Assembly (NCBI RefSeq): GCF_011745365.1
Contig: NW_024468912.1
Location: 4,836,001 to 4,900,000 of the forward strand
Source: Cryphonectria parasitica EP155
Lineage: Eukaryota > Ascomycota > Sordariomycetes > Diaporthales > Cryphonectriaceae
Direction: 5' to 3'
Length of the DNA stretch: 64,000 nt
The notes beneath the pieces are model-generated. The model was not told where the DNA came from and made no database searches. It saw only the letters and a list, made by a program, of their open reading frames with translations. Below are positions 14,643 through 27,763 of the stretch, piece by piece (positions within the stretch are counted from its first letter, which is position 1; every line of letters starts with the position of its first letter). The translations under genes and the position numbers were made by a program.

Positions 14643-17600
14643 TGTGCGGCAATGGATGCATGAGCTTGTGTGCTTTTAGGTGAGGGATGTTGCGTCTCGC
14701 CGCCCACCCTTCCTGGGCTCCTCGACATCAAGTGGCCCCCTGCTACGAGGTCAACGTACAGGATGCAGCCTTAATACTTGCAGTGATGCTGAAGACGCTC
14801 CTGAGGTTGAACAAGGACGGGCGTGATCTGACGCCCTGGTTAAAACCGAACTGGCCAATGGCCTCGAGCAGTTGACCCCCAGAATACAAACCGAACACGA
14901 AGTACCATGTGGCGATCCTAGTCCTGCCTTGACACACCGTGGCGTACCCCACGTAAGCTGCAAGAGTGCTCCCATCTCAGCCGTTTCTCGGTGGGAGATG
15001 AGGTGGAAACATGATGCAGGCGATATCATAAATGCTATGGTAGCGAGTAGGTGCGGCTCTCGTGGGCAACAAAGGCGGTTCTGGGTCAGGGAGGAGTAGT
15101 GCAAAGTGGATCTGGAGAATTGGCCCGGACCCGCGAAGATCTTTCACGATAGCAAATACAGAAGGCCGCTCGAGGCGCTCTCTATTAGCAACTCATTGTG
15201 AGCGAAGCCTCTCCCATGAGCTGTGTGCCAAAACCAGGCTAGTGGAGCTGCTCCGCAGCTCTGTCATGAGGGGTTCTCTTGTTGCCCCCATTCTTGTTCC
15301 TGGCCTTGGCACACACGTCGAGCATCTGAGGAACAAGTGTTGAGTAAACTATTTTTGCGTTGGGAAGGAAAAGCGGGGAGGGGTTTACTATGCTCAAACC
15401 CCTAAGTGATCAATAGGTAGGGTAATCTTTCGGCCGCGTCGAGGTGATCAGTCGTCGGCAACGCACCATGGTATGAGACGAAGGAGGGGTAGACAAGAAC
15501 TGGTTAGAAGTAGATACCCGTAGGGTCATCGTGACGACACGAGACCATGACACTCCATGTGACCCTTCTCGGCTGTTCGTCGGGGGAGTTGAAGCAGGCT
15601 CGCTGGGCTGATATTCTCATACGTGAAGCCCTTGTATCGCATGGCTGTAAATACCCTCACACCCTCTTTTCTCTCGGATATTCGGTTGCCGCACGAATAG
15701 AACTGTAGTCGAGGAGCCAGCAGTCACCATACAGCCACACAGCGAGCAGGTCTGGAAGTGGGCCCATGGTGATGTGTGACGTATTCGGGCGCAGCCTGCA
15801 TGCGAAGGATGACGGTCGAGAGTAGACGCATCGCAAAAAGGACCGAGACAGAGCTGGCCAGTCGCAGCATAGGATGGAGTTGGGAGATCAAGACTGCGAC
15901 ACCGCGGGCGAGGGCGCAGACGATGAACGATGTTGACGGCAGAAACGGTCGGCGGTAGTGAAACCGAGAAATCGTCTGGATGACATGTCGTCGGCAAAGA
16001 CTGCAGGTGCCCACAACTGCTGTGACGCTGAGGCCCCCCGTTGTCTTAGCAGGGGGAGAGAATATCCAGCGTCAGCTGTCAAGCACTCGTAGCATGCCAC
16101 TACTGCGATACACTGGCTCCAGCTCTCTCTCACAGGAGGGAAAGGGCTGGAAGGGAGAAATAGCGAGGAAGGAGAAGGTGGGGTGTGGAGGGGCAGGTGC
16201 CAGGGACCCCTCACCATGCCTCATGTCAGTTGTTGAAGAAATCACAACCCACCCACCGGAGCCTTCCTTCCCCCAATCAGACGCGATTCATGTTTGAAAG
16301 AATGCTCGTCAGGGCCGCAGTTACCAGCACTCGTCCTCTCGACCCACGCACCATGTGATATGTAACGTGCGTGCTCACGTGCTGCTGTCTGCCGTCAAGT
16401 ACCCTCATTGGAAGGAAGGCCTGCGTAGCGAGCTTCTCAGAGTTGGCAATGACCCCACATAATCCCTCTTTCTCACGCTCGATAATCCTCACAGTACAAT
16501 GCCATATAATACCAGAAACCCAGAGTACGTTCCAGGAACCATTAAAAGTACATAGTACAAAGTACAAGTAAATACAACTATATGGTACGTACTTCGTAAA
16601 TCCCCTCTCGTGCCTGCCGTGTCCTTATTGGCTTATTATATACTACCCCTCCCCGTCCCAAAAGCCCACTAGCACGACCAGCATGCCCTGCATACTGCCA
16701 TCTGCAGCATCTTCTTCTGCTGCCAGCAAGCTTTCCACTAAAGCCAGCAGCCAGCAACCCGGGAGACAGCAAATGTGGGAGGTTGAATGCACTAGAAGGC
16801 CATGGAAACCCAGTTGGCCAGACCTTTCAGCCTCAACCCATACCAACCTCATACGGCAAGCCTTTTGCTAAGCAAGGCGGGAATGTCATCTGTCACCGTT
16901 GCACGACATCTGCCGCGCGGCTCAGCACGCCTATTTGGGACATGTTTCCAAGGGCTGACCCTGGTCGTCCCAGCCAGCCCTGCAGCAATCCTACCATCCG
17001 TGTCATTACACATGTTGCAGGGTACATCTGCACTACGGCAAGAAGGCCTACTGGATGGCCCTACAATGTTCCCTCCAAGGTACTCCCCCCCCTCCCTTTT
17101 CCCTTGTTAACCCCTACATATGCACTAAACCCCCTTGTCGCTCACAGGGCCTGTATGGCACACCACTGGCTTTCTTCGGCGTACGGTTACAATGGCTAAG
17201 TAAGGTGTTGTGAGGGTAAGCCAAACCAGGCCAACGTTATTGATATATCATTTCATGGAAAGGACGCGAAGTTCAGGATGTTTCACGTGTATGGCCGTCT
17301 CTCCGTCTCTCCTTCTCCTCCCACTCCTGTCATATCTCATATTCATTCTGGCGGCCACTAAGTCCTCAGTGCTTCTTGGCGAGAATCCGGACGCGTATTC
17401 CTTTCCTTCCGCTTACCCTCTTTCACCTCAAGATTTCGCCAGCTTATTCCCAATCCACACCTGACAGCTCGGCGTCCTGAAGCCGATGCCGCGCATCCTG
17501 GTCCTGGCCCCCTCCCCCCTCAATGTACCACAGTACAGCAGCTCATCTCATTGGAGGGGTCTCGAGGCCAAGTATTTCATCAGACGGCCGTCGTCATACG

Positions 17601-18835
17601 ATCATCCCCGCGTTCGGGATTGCTTTCGTCTCCTACTGGTTGTGCATCCCTGGTAGCGAGAAACAGAGGCGCAAGGACACCAAGACGGGCCAGCCGCATG
17701 TCGCACAGCAATCAGAGGATATACGAGCCATAACGTCACTCATCCATATATTGTGTACTATGATGGCTGTACTATAGCCGTAAATAATATTTCGGTACAA
17801 CCACCTCCCCATCATTGTTTCGACTGGCTATCATATCCTGACACGGTGGATCTGCACGCCTGGTCCTTCTCCCCATTCTTCATTGCTCCTTCTCCATTCT
17901 CTCTTCATATTCCCTTTTCGCTGCCTTCCTCCGCAACAAGCGCCCCCTCCCCTTTCCCCACATCCCGGCGGACAGGGCACACAATTGCAAACTTTGTCTG
18001 ACTATGGCATTTACTACGGCATATTAGAATCATCTCAACAGAACGTGGGGGGATAATGGCTGGCAGGGAAGGTACGCACCCCCAACACAGTAAGGCTCGG
18101 TGGAGTTGGCTACTGCACCGTGGTGCTTATGGCGGGTGCGGGTAGCGACGTATTGGTGGTTGCAGTTGCAAGGTGTGGGGGCTACGAAATGTGTTAGTGA
18201 AAGGTCAACCAATCCTTAGCTCCCCGAGAACGAACAACCTTTCCTCTTCCTCTCTCCTTTTCTTTCTCTTTCCCTTTTCGGTCCTCATTTTTTTCTCCTC
18301 TCTCTTTTCAATCTTACTCTTCTCTCTTTCTTTTTTCTTCTTTCGCCCTTTGTCTTCTTCTACCCACACAGGTGGAAACAAAACATGACACTGCCTTCAA
18401 CTGTTGACTGCAGATAGCTGAGTCAGGAAAAAAGAGTTGTTGTCTCCCTCGTCCTTCCTTGTATTTTCTTCCTTTTTTCTTCTTTTTCTCTTTGATTCCT
18501 GTGCCGTTTCACTCCCTCTTGGAGATCTCTGCCTTAATCACATACACACATACATTGGTAAAGTCCACTGGTGCTATGGTGACATAGTTCTACATACATT
18601 GCATGTACCCTTCCAGCATCCATCCACATCGTCCACAACCTCTTCCCCCCACACCCATACCCACCTCGTGGCGGAACAGCCCACACTGGCCAACTCTTCT
18701 CGACCCTTTGGCACATGTTGCCCATGACCCTTGTTCCTTGCATACCTTAATCGTCCCTCCTCCGTCTCGATCCGAACCTCACACGGGTACCTTGAACCCT
18801 TTGCCTTGATGGTGGTAATTGAGGCAATTCGTCAA

Positions 18836-18843
18836 TATAAAAA
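18836..18843 (+). promoter_or_regulatory. TATA-box candidate for the small Cys protein gene
   Basis: A tataaaaa motif lies about 320 bp before the ATG at 19163. It is followed by a CT-rich stretch (18850-18960). TATA plus a CT block before the start region is typical of well-expressed filamentous-fungal genes. The role is inferred from position. Confidence 0.5.
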
Positions 18844-19162
18844 TCCTCAACAGCCACGTCCTCAGTATCTGACTACTCTGCTTTCCGTCTCTGATCCTCA
18901 TTTCTCTTCTTGTGGTTCATCACATTCTCCTTTACGGCCTCAAAAAGTGTGTTTTGTTGCTTTGTTTCTTGAATATATTTAACCTCCTCGTTGCATTCAA
19001 AACTTTCGCAGAAGCTTTGCGTCACCGCTTCTACCTGTGTCATCAACCCCACCTGTTCAGGGACTTTTGTCACAGCACCAGTGACAAGCCTCATTCGGTC
19101 CTCAAAGTCGTGTCTACCCTGCTTAAAAAAACTTCGTTATTCAACAGTACTAAACAGCCACC

Positions 19163-19665
19163 ATGAGCGGGAGTGGGAGCGGCGGTTTTTACAAGTACAG
19201 GTGTAAATATTTCTACACCCACAACTGCAGCAACTGGGTCTATGTCCATAATTCAGCCTGTGCTAACTGCCTTGTGAGCTTCTATCCTGATCTGATCAGC
19301 CCCTACGAGATGCTTTGCCCCATCCACAATCCCCACCCCCAAGGAAGGCCGACATGACTGACCATCACTTCCACCCCACCCCCCTTCACCACCAGGCTGA
19401 GGGTCGGGACACTATTCAGATCCCACCCCACACCCAGGCCCAGATGGACTCCCAACCCAGAGACATCTACGTGCCGTACTTTGAGGGGGGTGTTCTCAAG
19501 TACTCTCTTATGGAGGTCGTTATCACGGACCAGGGCGGCCAATACTGGGAACTCAGGGAGAAGGTTGCTAACCCCGGTGTGCCGTACATTCCCGCCACCA
19601 ACGCGCAACCTGCTCCTCTTGGCTTCATCACTAGTACAGCCGTGCAGTCACAGGCACGCGCCTAG
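19163..19665 (+). CDS. Small four-cysteine (zinc-ribbon-like) fungal protein
   Basis: Two exons, 19163-19273 and 19396-19665, give 126 aa. Intron 19274-19395 has donor gtgagc and acceptor accag and is in phase 0. The N-terminal part reads YKYRCKYFYTHNC, then NWVYVHNSACANC, then LAEGRD across the splice junction. Cysteines at 14, 22, 33 and 36 (spacing C-x7-C-x10-C-x2-C) could bind one metal ion. The second half has IYVPYFEGGVLKYSLMEVV and no known domain. I recall similar short, uncharacterised proteins in Sordariomycetes, but no function is known. No signal peptide is seen. The start ATG has ideal context (cagccaccATGAG). The metal-binding idea is inference. Confidence 0.75.
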
Positions 19666-22603
19666 AGAGCTCCAGGGCTGAGGGCTGAGGAGGGAGCAGC
19701 GTCCGGCGCTGTAGCAAATGGTACGGCACGCCGAAGTGTGGGCTTAGAGGAAGCACCGGTGGGAATACGGCGGTTTATGTGTGAGACAGCAGCTTCAGGA
19801 GAAGCGTGGTAATCCAAAAAAATATGACGCGGAGTGGGCTGGGAGACATAAGATTAGCAGAGAGGAAGACACTGTACATGTACGCCGAGTCTGACGGGGA
19901 CGTGTGGTAAGGGGAGGGTCGGAAAAGGGAGGAGGACACGGTGAGCAGCAGCCCGGCAGAACTTGCGTGTCTATGAGTTCCTGGCCCACCCCCACAGGAA
20001 AAAAGATGGAATATAAGGCGAATGCGAGGAGGAACAGACGGGCTCTGAGACGACGCAAAAGTCAAAGCTCCCAAAGACTCTCCCTCAACACGGACACTTC
20101 ATTATTCGGAATCATCAGAAACCTCCTTTTCACCCTGTCAGCCAAATGAGCGGGATCGATTTGGACAGTCATTACAGCCCAGAATCCTCAGCAAAGGATG
20201 ACAATAGCATAATTAGCCAGCGAGTTCCCGGTTCCATGCTTGAAGTCTCTACTTAGGTAGTGCACTGCAATTCAGGCATCATCAACAGAAAGATCACACC
20301 ACGATCAACAGCATCTATCCCTTTTTCGTGACCAGGCTAGCATAACACCCTCGTCGAATGAGATACAAAGTCAAGGGGCGTGAATCCAAGATTGATGAAA
20401 AAGCCAGGCGAGCACTTCCTGAAGATGACAACGTCACCAAACCGAGCCCATCAACATTGCCCACACGCAGGAACCAAGAAGCCGTCCCCAGTTAATCAAG
20501 CTAGACAATCTCCGGTGCTGGGACAACCAATGTCGCCATCAGTACGAGAGGCGATCATGTGGTTGCGGAGAGCAACTCGGTGGGCGAACTCTGAGGAGGC
20601 TGGAATTAGTACTAAAAGTGAGGTGGGTCGGTGTCTTGGGAAGAGTCGTCGACCAATCCCTTCTTGTTTTGTTTGTGTGGACCTGAGCCATCGAGCTGGA
20701 TCTCTAGGTGACATCAGTTTGACACGTGCACCTTTGCAACCTGGTTAGGAGGCATGTGTCATGGTTCGTCTACCATGCTGAGATCTGAGATTTTCTTCCT
20801 TCGGTACTGTTAAACGTTATTATTGTTACATCTCACTGCAAGCTATCATCATCATGATTTTGCTTGGCTTTGTCTGGCACGAGGGAGGGGGTGGGGGGGG
20901 GGGGGGGGACAGCATGACCCTCTGATATCGGGCCTGCCGAATCGGGGTGCATAGATACAAGCTTTTGACCAGCTCACTTCCAGGTTATAAGCTTTTCACT
21001 ACCGTGGTACTGAGTGCAAATTTTTTTTTTTTGCATTGTGACAGCGCACGAGCCGCGAGTGAGGCTTTGCCTGTTCTTTCTCTGTGTCCCGAGTATCTAG
21101 CCGCGAACCGCGGAGCTTCCTCAAGTACAGTCCTTACGCAAAGGAATGACTTTTCTTGGTAAAGGAAGAACAATGGTCGTGGGGGGGCCTTCTCCCCTTT
21201 CTTTTCTTTGACCTATGTTCGAACCCCTTTTGGGGCTCCTCTCACGCTACGTATCTCGAGTTATATCTCAGAATATAGCCTCAGCTTTGATTTCCCGCTC
21301 CCCTGTTCCCCTTTCTTGACATCCTCGCGCCAAAATTATCGAGTCTTATTGAATGTATGCTGGTCTACGCTGACAACTTAGTCGGTACAGGTTACAGTAG
21401 TGGTGAGGGAGAGGAGGAGGAGAACAAAGAGAAGGAGAAGGAGGGAGGGAATGGACGAATCGAAGTGAAGTTCGTATGATGTCAAAGATATTTACTTTGC
21501 AATTACTTAGTAAGTAGGCAGGCAGGTAAATAGTCAGTCGACCGACTACTTTGACTACCCATCCACACGACATGTTAGCCAGCAGAGACGATGGGTTGGA
21601 TTATCTCTTCTTCTACCCCTTTTCCCAATCCTTCCTACGTTTTTCCCTCAAATCTTCTATTCTTCTTCTTTCAACTTTCTTTCTTCTTTTACAACAAATG
21701 TTCTTTTCATTTTATTCTATTTCTCTTCTTTGAGGGAAAGAACCTAAGTGCGGCAGCTCAACAAGGTCTCTCTCTGGCAGTCAAGTATCCCTACACAGAC
21801 GAGCAGATGATCTACGTAATTCCAAAGGAGAGAAGCGGGGCGGGGGACGGTTTTTAAAGCGGCAATCACTGTTCACCATTGCATTGTGGTCTCTTATGGC
21901 TACACATACCTAGCATAAGCATCATCTGCCCTGTTATATCTTTGCGAGATCAGCCTCGAAGGGAGGCCGGCAGGACAAGGGCCCCGCCGAGCCGGCCTGT
22001 ACATGACTATGCACATGCATGTAAGAGGGGGGCATAGACCTCATTCTAGCTCGCAACTTCGGAAGCCCCGACTACGACGAAAGACGCTATGCCCCCGGGT
22101 TAGATCCTCCTGCCCGCCTCTCGGACTGCTTCGGACCGGTGTCTGCCGACCTAAGCACTCAATGGTGCGGCCTCTTGACACTTTAGATGTCTGCTGTAGG
22201 GTGAGTTGCCGTTTCACAAACATCTGCAAAGACGTAGTAAGTTTCTTGGCATTGGGTTACGGGTCAAGGCTGTTCGTGGGACTGGACACACACATACACA
22301 CGCACACCACAAGATTCATCATTCTAACCTCCAATCTCTCCATATGCAGGTTATCTACGAGTCTCACGAACTCGAATCCTTACGGATATCTGCCCCGCGT
22401 ACTGCTCTTGTATAGCTACACTCTTAGACCAGAAGCAACAGGTTTATTGAAAAAAGAAAAAAAGGAACCAGTACCATGGATCTCGCTCGAATGACTCATC
22501 TCGCACTCTCGTTTCACCCACCCGTATGCAGTAAGGTCCCTCTGCTCAACACAATCTTCCCCCTTATACAACAGGAAACAATGACCCAAGAAAGGTATAC
22601 TTT
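19666..22603. other. Intergenic, no gene recognised
   Basis: About 2.9 kb. Short frames only (up to 122 codons at 20380-20748) without domain character. It holds a 16-base G run at 20893-20908, a poly-T at 21020-21031, CT-rich stretches near 21600-21730 and a CA run near 22290. Confidence 0.5.
20893..20908. repeat. 16-base G run
   Basis: Uninterrupted G tract in intergenic DNA, the longest of fifteen G/C runs of at least 10 bases in the window. Confidence 0.9.
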
Positions 22604-24446
22604 CTACTCGACAGCGCCGAAAATGGTCTCCATAATGATACCGCTGATCTGGTAAGGGTCAGCGTTGGAGGCAGGGCGGCGATCCTCGAAGTAGCCGTAG
22701 CCCTTGGCGGCGCACTCGCGGGGAATACGGATAGAGGAGCCACGGTTGGCGACGCCATATGTGAACTGGTCGATGGCGCCGGTCTCGTGCCTGCCGGTAA
22801 GACGGAGCTCGTTGCCCTCTCCGTAGACGAGGATGTCTGCAGAAAAAGAGAAAAGAGGTCAGCTTTTTATTTGCGGGTGACGCTCATGGCTGGGCGTGTC
22901 TGATGATGTCAAGGCAGGAAGGGGGGGGGGGGAGATAACGTACGCTCCTTGTGGCGGCCCTCGAGCTTCTTGATGGCAGCCTCGATGTGCTTCATGCCAC
23001 CCTCCTTACGCATCTCCTCAGTGGAGAAGTTGCTGTGCAGACCGGCACCGTTCCAGTCACCGGGGATTGGCTTGGGCGCGAAGGAAACGCGAGCACCAAA
23101 GACCTCGGCGATGCGGTGGAGCAGGAAACGGGCAAGCCAGAGCTGGTCGCCCATGTCGATACCTTCACAAGGGCCGACCTGGAACTCCCACTGGGCGGGC
23201 ATGACCTCGGCGTTGGTGCCGGAGATGTTCACGCCGGCGTACAGGCAGGCCTTGTAGTGGGCCTCGACGACGTCACGTTGGACGACCTTGCCGGCGCCGA
23301 CACCGCAGTAGTAAGGGCCCTGGGGGGCGGGGAAACCGTGGGCGGGCTGAAATAAGAGAGATCAGTTGTTAGCAGAGAGTAAGCAACATCTCCTATGTCA
23401 TAATGACACCGAAGAGGAAGGGACGCGACAGGGTCTTGTGTGTGCTTACCCAGCCGAAGGGGCGGTCGTTGAGGTCGAGCAGGGTGTACTCCTGCTCGAG
23501 GCCAAACCAGGGCTTGTGGGCGCCGTGCTTCTCCATCAGCTTAGCACACTCGTGGCGGTGGTTGAACTTGTTAGGTGTGCCATCGGACATCCAGCACTCG
23601 GTGAGGACGAGAATGTTGTCGCCGCCCTGAGTGCGGAAGGGGTCAGGGTAGACAGCGACGGGCTTCAGGTAGACGTCGCTGTTGTCGCCAGGGGCCTGGC
23701 CGGTGGAGGAGCCATCGAAGTTCCACTGCAAAGGGGGAAAGAGAGAAAAAGGAGGGCCAGATTAGCGAAGAACAACAAGCAAGCAAAGCGAGCAAGAGGA
23801 CAAGGGAAGGAAGGGGACGACACATACTGTTGGGAGGTCAGCGGGTGTGTAACCGCCAGACTTGGCGTCCAGGGTCTATTGTAATTTGAAGCATTCCAGT
23901 CAGCGGGTTATCCTATTTCTTTTGGGGGGACAATCGGTTCCGGAAGACGAGAGACATGTGGAGAGAGACACACAGAGGCGCAACCGGTGGTGCGTCATGT
24001 CTCAGTCTCTTCCTCCTCTCCACCTCTGTCTCTATCAATTCATCGAGCCGGACAGAGCAAGGAAACTTACCCGCGACTTTGATCGAACACCGCCCTCACT
24101 GTCGATCCAGATGTACTCGGCCATGATCTTTCCCTTCTGGCTGAGGGCCAGGAAGGGGGCCAGCTGTGTATTATGAGACATATTAGTTCCCGTGCCTTTG
24201 CGTGTGGGCATACATATTCTCGCCAGCCTCAGCTTACGTTCTGGGCCGAGGAGGTCCCGAAAGCATCGTTATAAGCCTGTAGGGAAGAAAGAGGAGGTCT
24301 CCTGGTCAGCTCAACTGTCCTGTGCTCGAATGTGGCGACGATATCGTTGTAGGGGAGTTTTGCGCCGCCATGAGGGGACTTTGTTGGGGCCCGTAGATAA
24401 GGTGGGCCGACATGCGCGCCCGCGCAAGAGAGAGTGAACGTACCAT
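22604..24446 (-). CDS. Glutamine synthetase (GSII, eukaryotic type)
   Basis: Converts glutamate, ammonium and ATP to glutamine in the cytosol, the central step of ammonium assimilation. Seven exons in transcript order: 24446-24444, 24276-24238, 24163-24071, 23875-23828, 23725-23450, 23346-22944, 22836-22604. Together they give 364 aa, normal for GSII, with all phases agreeing. The first coding exon is just the ATG, directly followed by gtacgt. Motifs: beta-grasp [10 protein letters not shown]; catalytic start [110 protein letters not shown]. Intron 22837-22943 carries a 12-base C run in the transcript. The lone-ATG exon is the simplest model; RNA data could move the start. Confidence 0.95.
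22921..22932. repeat. 12-base G run inside a glutamine synthetase intron
   Basis: A C tract in the pre-mRNA, 11 nt after the 5' splice site of intron 22837-22943. Confidence 0.9.
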
Positions 24447-27400
24447 CTTGTATGAGAGATCTGACGAGTCTCGTCAGGAGGAACAGGAGCAGAAAGATTG
24501 GAGCGAAGAGGTCGCTGGAGGGAAGGTATAGAAAGGTTGGACGTGAAGCAGTCGTCGTCGACGAGCGAGCTAAAGGGTTGGTTCTTTTTGTAGGATGGAC
24601 AAGGAAAGGAGATCTACAAGTATGGAGCTGTTTGGGGGGGGGGGGAGGGAAGGAAAGTCTTAAAAAGAAAAAAGGCGTGGTGGAGCTGAGCTGGGTATGG
24701 AGGGATTTAGAGTCACGGAAGCGGGGAGGGGCGACCAGAGCAGTACCTACGTAGTACTAACGTCGCAGTAGTGACCTGCTCTTGCCCTTTCTGCGTTTTC
24801 CCAGGCGACCGGGTCCGGGCCCGTCAGCACGTCACGCAGACTACGGCAGTACGTCCTATGTACTAGGTGCACACTGGAACCTTGGATCATCTAGGGTCCC
24901 TAGGATGAGGATTCTGGGCAGGGCTGGCTACACACAGGATATACACTTTGGTGGGGTTCAGGGTCACTGGAATCGCTCACCAAGCCAGGTCTCGACTTCT
25001 GGAAAGGGCAACAAAAGCGGGCATGCCATTTGTTCACAACAAAGAGGGTTCCTTTTCTGTTCTTTTTCTTTTCTTCCCCTTCCTTGGGGCCCAGAAGGAA
25101 CAGATGGATCTTCGTGTCCCCCAAGCCAAGAGGTTCTGGGTCTTGGTGCTATGATCCGTCAGTGGTTCGGGCAAAGGGGGGGTGACACTATAATTACCCG
25201 CGCCACGAGTTGGAGAGAAAGACAAGGCAAGGGGCCAAGACAAAGGAAGGTAAGTCGTGACGGTCCTGTTTATTCCGAGAATGCTGATTTTCTCTCCCGC
25301 CCCTCTCCTCTCTCTCTTCTTTTGTTTCTCCGTCGCTTATACTTTTATCTACTATGTCTACAAGATTTGTTGGAGGGGTTTTTTTTTTTTTTTTGTTGGC
25401 CCTGCGACTCTCGCCTGAATCAGGAATGGAACGAGTGGTGGTGGTGACGGGACGGACGACGTGGAGGGGCTGAGGGAACCCCACGTCACCAGTGAGTGTC
25501 TAGGAGTAACCCACCACCACCCCTCACTGGTCGCGTGTGTGCTACCCACCACCCCTCATCGTACCAGGGCAGCATGCATGGATAAGGGCCTTCCTCCGCC
25601 GTCGATGCAGAATCCTCCTAACTTAGTACCATGATATGTACTCCGGAATACACAGACTGCATACACGTGGCCTGATGGGTTGATTCGCATTCTTCTCCCT
25701 CCCAAGACGAACAGGAAGGATGAAAGCCAAAGAGACAAGTTACCTCGTATACGAACGAGACAAACACGAACATGGCGTGGCTGAACACGGCCACGGGCCT
25801 CCATTCCCGGGGTTGCCATTTTTATCTCTCGTCGAGACAACAATCTGAAGGATTGAATGCTGAAGAGAAGCCCCACCCGCCAGCCTTGTTCTTCCAAGGG
25901 TGGGGTGGCTGGGTTCCGTCTGCTCTCGATTTTTTTCTTGGTGCCGAGACTTACTATGTACAAGTCAAATCCGGGGTCTCACTCTTCGCTCTCCTACTCA
26001 CATGGCAAGCCGATTTCGGCCGTTCACAGCTGAAAACCGTCATTCTGCTAACCCTCCCTGCCATTCCATGCTTTCCAACACTGCAAGCAATTAAGTGTCA
26101 AAAGCAAGAAATCATATTATCACTCAAGACAATAAAATGCATTTTCTCAGCAAGAGAGAGGGAAAGGGAAATTAAAAGTGAACAGGATACCCTCGGCTCT
26201 GGTCTTGCCATTGAGCCATTTACGGCCGGCACTGACACAAGAAGAAAGGCGACTGCATGCAATCACTCTAGACATTCTGGACCGTTTGGGCGCCACAGGA
26301 TTTCAATTACCTAACGGTACCTCTCCCGTTCGTGTTTGTTGTCTTTTTTTAGGGGTGGGTGAACCGGACCCCCTCTCCTTTCTCAGCGCCACAGCTGATA
26401 AGAAAAGTGATGATAGCGCTCTGATTGGCTGGTGCTCACCTTATGTGCAATACCCCTGACGCTGTTCCTCGCCGTCTCCGAACCCGGAAACCTGGGGTGC
26501 GCTGTCGTCGTACTGCCTTCAAGCGACAGACGGCCTGAACCAGCAGAGAGAGACATGGACGAAATGTTGTTAATCTGCAGGGTCTGGGACAGTCGACCTA
26601 CTTTTGTTCCTTTATTTCTTTCATGCACGTACATAGTACTACTGTGAGACTTTACATACTACTAGCAGAGAGAGAGAGAGCGCGCAAAACGTCCCTTCGA
26701 ACAAGGTTCTATCGGTCTCGAAAGGATAGACTTATTTGTTGAACTTGTCATACGCCATCAATGAGCATCATTTTCCCAATCTGCCTCAGCCGGCTCATCG
26801 CCTAATCATAATCCTAAACAAAACAAACCCCCCCCCCCTCCTCCACTTTCTTGCCGGTCCTGCTCCAGGCAACATGCACCTCACCTCACCCCACGTTTTT
26901 GTTTGTTTTCTTCTCACCTTGTCCAAATCGGAATTCAGGCGATTCGTCCATTCAACCGGGCGGGCGCTCCGATCAATCAACTTTACAGAATTTATCACGC
27001 GCGCACACACACACACACACACAGACTGTCATTAGGCACTAAAGCACGACTCTGCCCGCCGTTAGCTGATCCGATCGGGTGGGTTTTTCTTGACTCTTCC
27101 TTTTCTTTTGTTCTTTCAATATCCGTTCAACCACTTATTACACGCTTGGACTGACTTACCCAATAATTCCAACTCCAGATAAGAGTGACCAGTAGCGGCA
27201 GAGCGGAGGAGGCCGCAGTGCGCACCGCCGTTGTGCTAAGAAAGCACCGGCAACCCCAGGCCACATGCAGCCGATGGACCCCAGTCGCGCGTGCACCAAC
27301 CGCTAATCTCTTGGTCCCGCCAGACCAATAGACGAGGATGCAATTACATATACTTATGTACATAGTATACTGTGGTAATTTCTGACACACACTCCTCTTT

Positions 27401-27575
27401 TTTCCTTCTTCTTTCTCTTTCCTCGTCGTCCTGCCCTTGCAGCGCACGTGTCCCTCGGCCGGTCCTTGGTGCCGGAAGCGGGTGGGGGGAGGGGTGGGCT
27501 CCGTATGATTGTGATTGTGAGATATCAATTCTCACGCCAGATACTGGTTCCTGATTGTGATCACCTGCTTCAGAA
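24447..27575. other. Intergenic, including the glutamine synthetase promoter
   Basis: The first few hundred bases are the glutamine synthetase promoter and leader, with a 12-base G run at 24634-24645. A 221-codon + frame (24782-25447) is low-complexity and is not called. Other content: poly-T near 25379-25394, an 11-base C run at 26828-26838 and a CA repeat at 27001-27023. No RNA gene was recognised. Confidence 0.5.
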
Positions 27576-27632
27576 ATGACCACCGAGGTGAAAGAAGAAG
27601 CCAACCCTCCCCCCCCCCCCATAAATGAACAG

Positions 27633-27667
27633 GCGTCGTTGTCGTCGTCGTCGTCGTCGTCGTCGTC
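27633..27667. repeat. (GTC)n / (TCG)n trinucleotide repeat
   Basis: About 35 bp of a nearly perfect triplet repeat. It follows a 12-base C run (27609-27620). In one + frame, opened by an ATG at 27576, these read as Pro4 and a Ser tract. Confidence 0.9.
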
Positions 27668-27763
27668 AAGTGCCATACAGCCACTTCTTCGCTATCTAAT
27701 CTTGTCCAGCAGCTAGCTCCGTGAGCCGGATCTCGATAGGCCGGGCCCGCTGGCCTTGCAAGC

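Larger units (their letters stand above)
9815..19162. other. 9.3-kb gene-poor region
   Basis: No reading frame here shows domain character, and long frames overlap others on the opposite strand. Content by part: 9815-10900 purine-rich then mixed; 10900-12400 CT tracts and several dinucleotide arrays; 12678-12924 a tandem duplication; 13000-16600 mixed sequence with many short frames; 16683-17200 a possible but unproven spliced frame; 17200-18800 CT-rich; 18836-19162 promoter and leader of the next gene. It could host long non-coding transcripts or decayed mobile DNA, but I cannot show either. Confidence 0.5.

Noticed and set aside
21195..21235. tRNA B-box-like gttcgaacccc
   Set aside because: The flanks do not form a T stem and no A box lies at the right distance.
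24782..25447. 221-codon plus-strand frame upstream of glutamine synthetase
   Set aside because: Low-complexity, includes a poly-Phe from a poly-T run, no domain character, and covers the expected promoter region.
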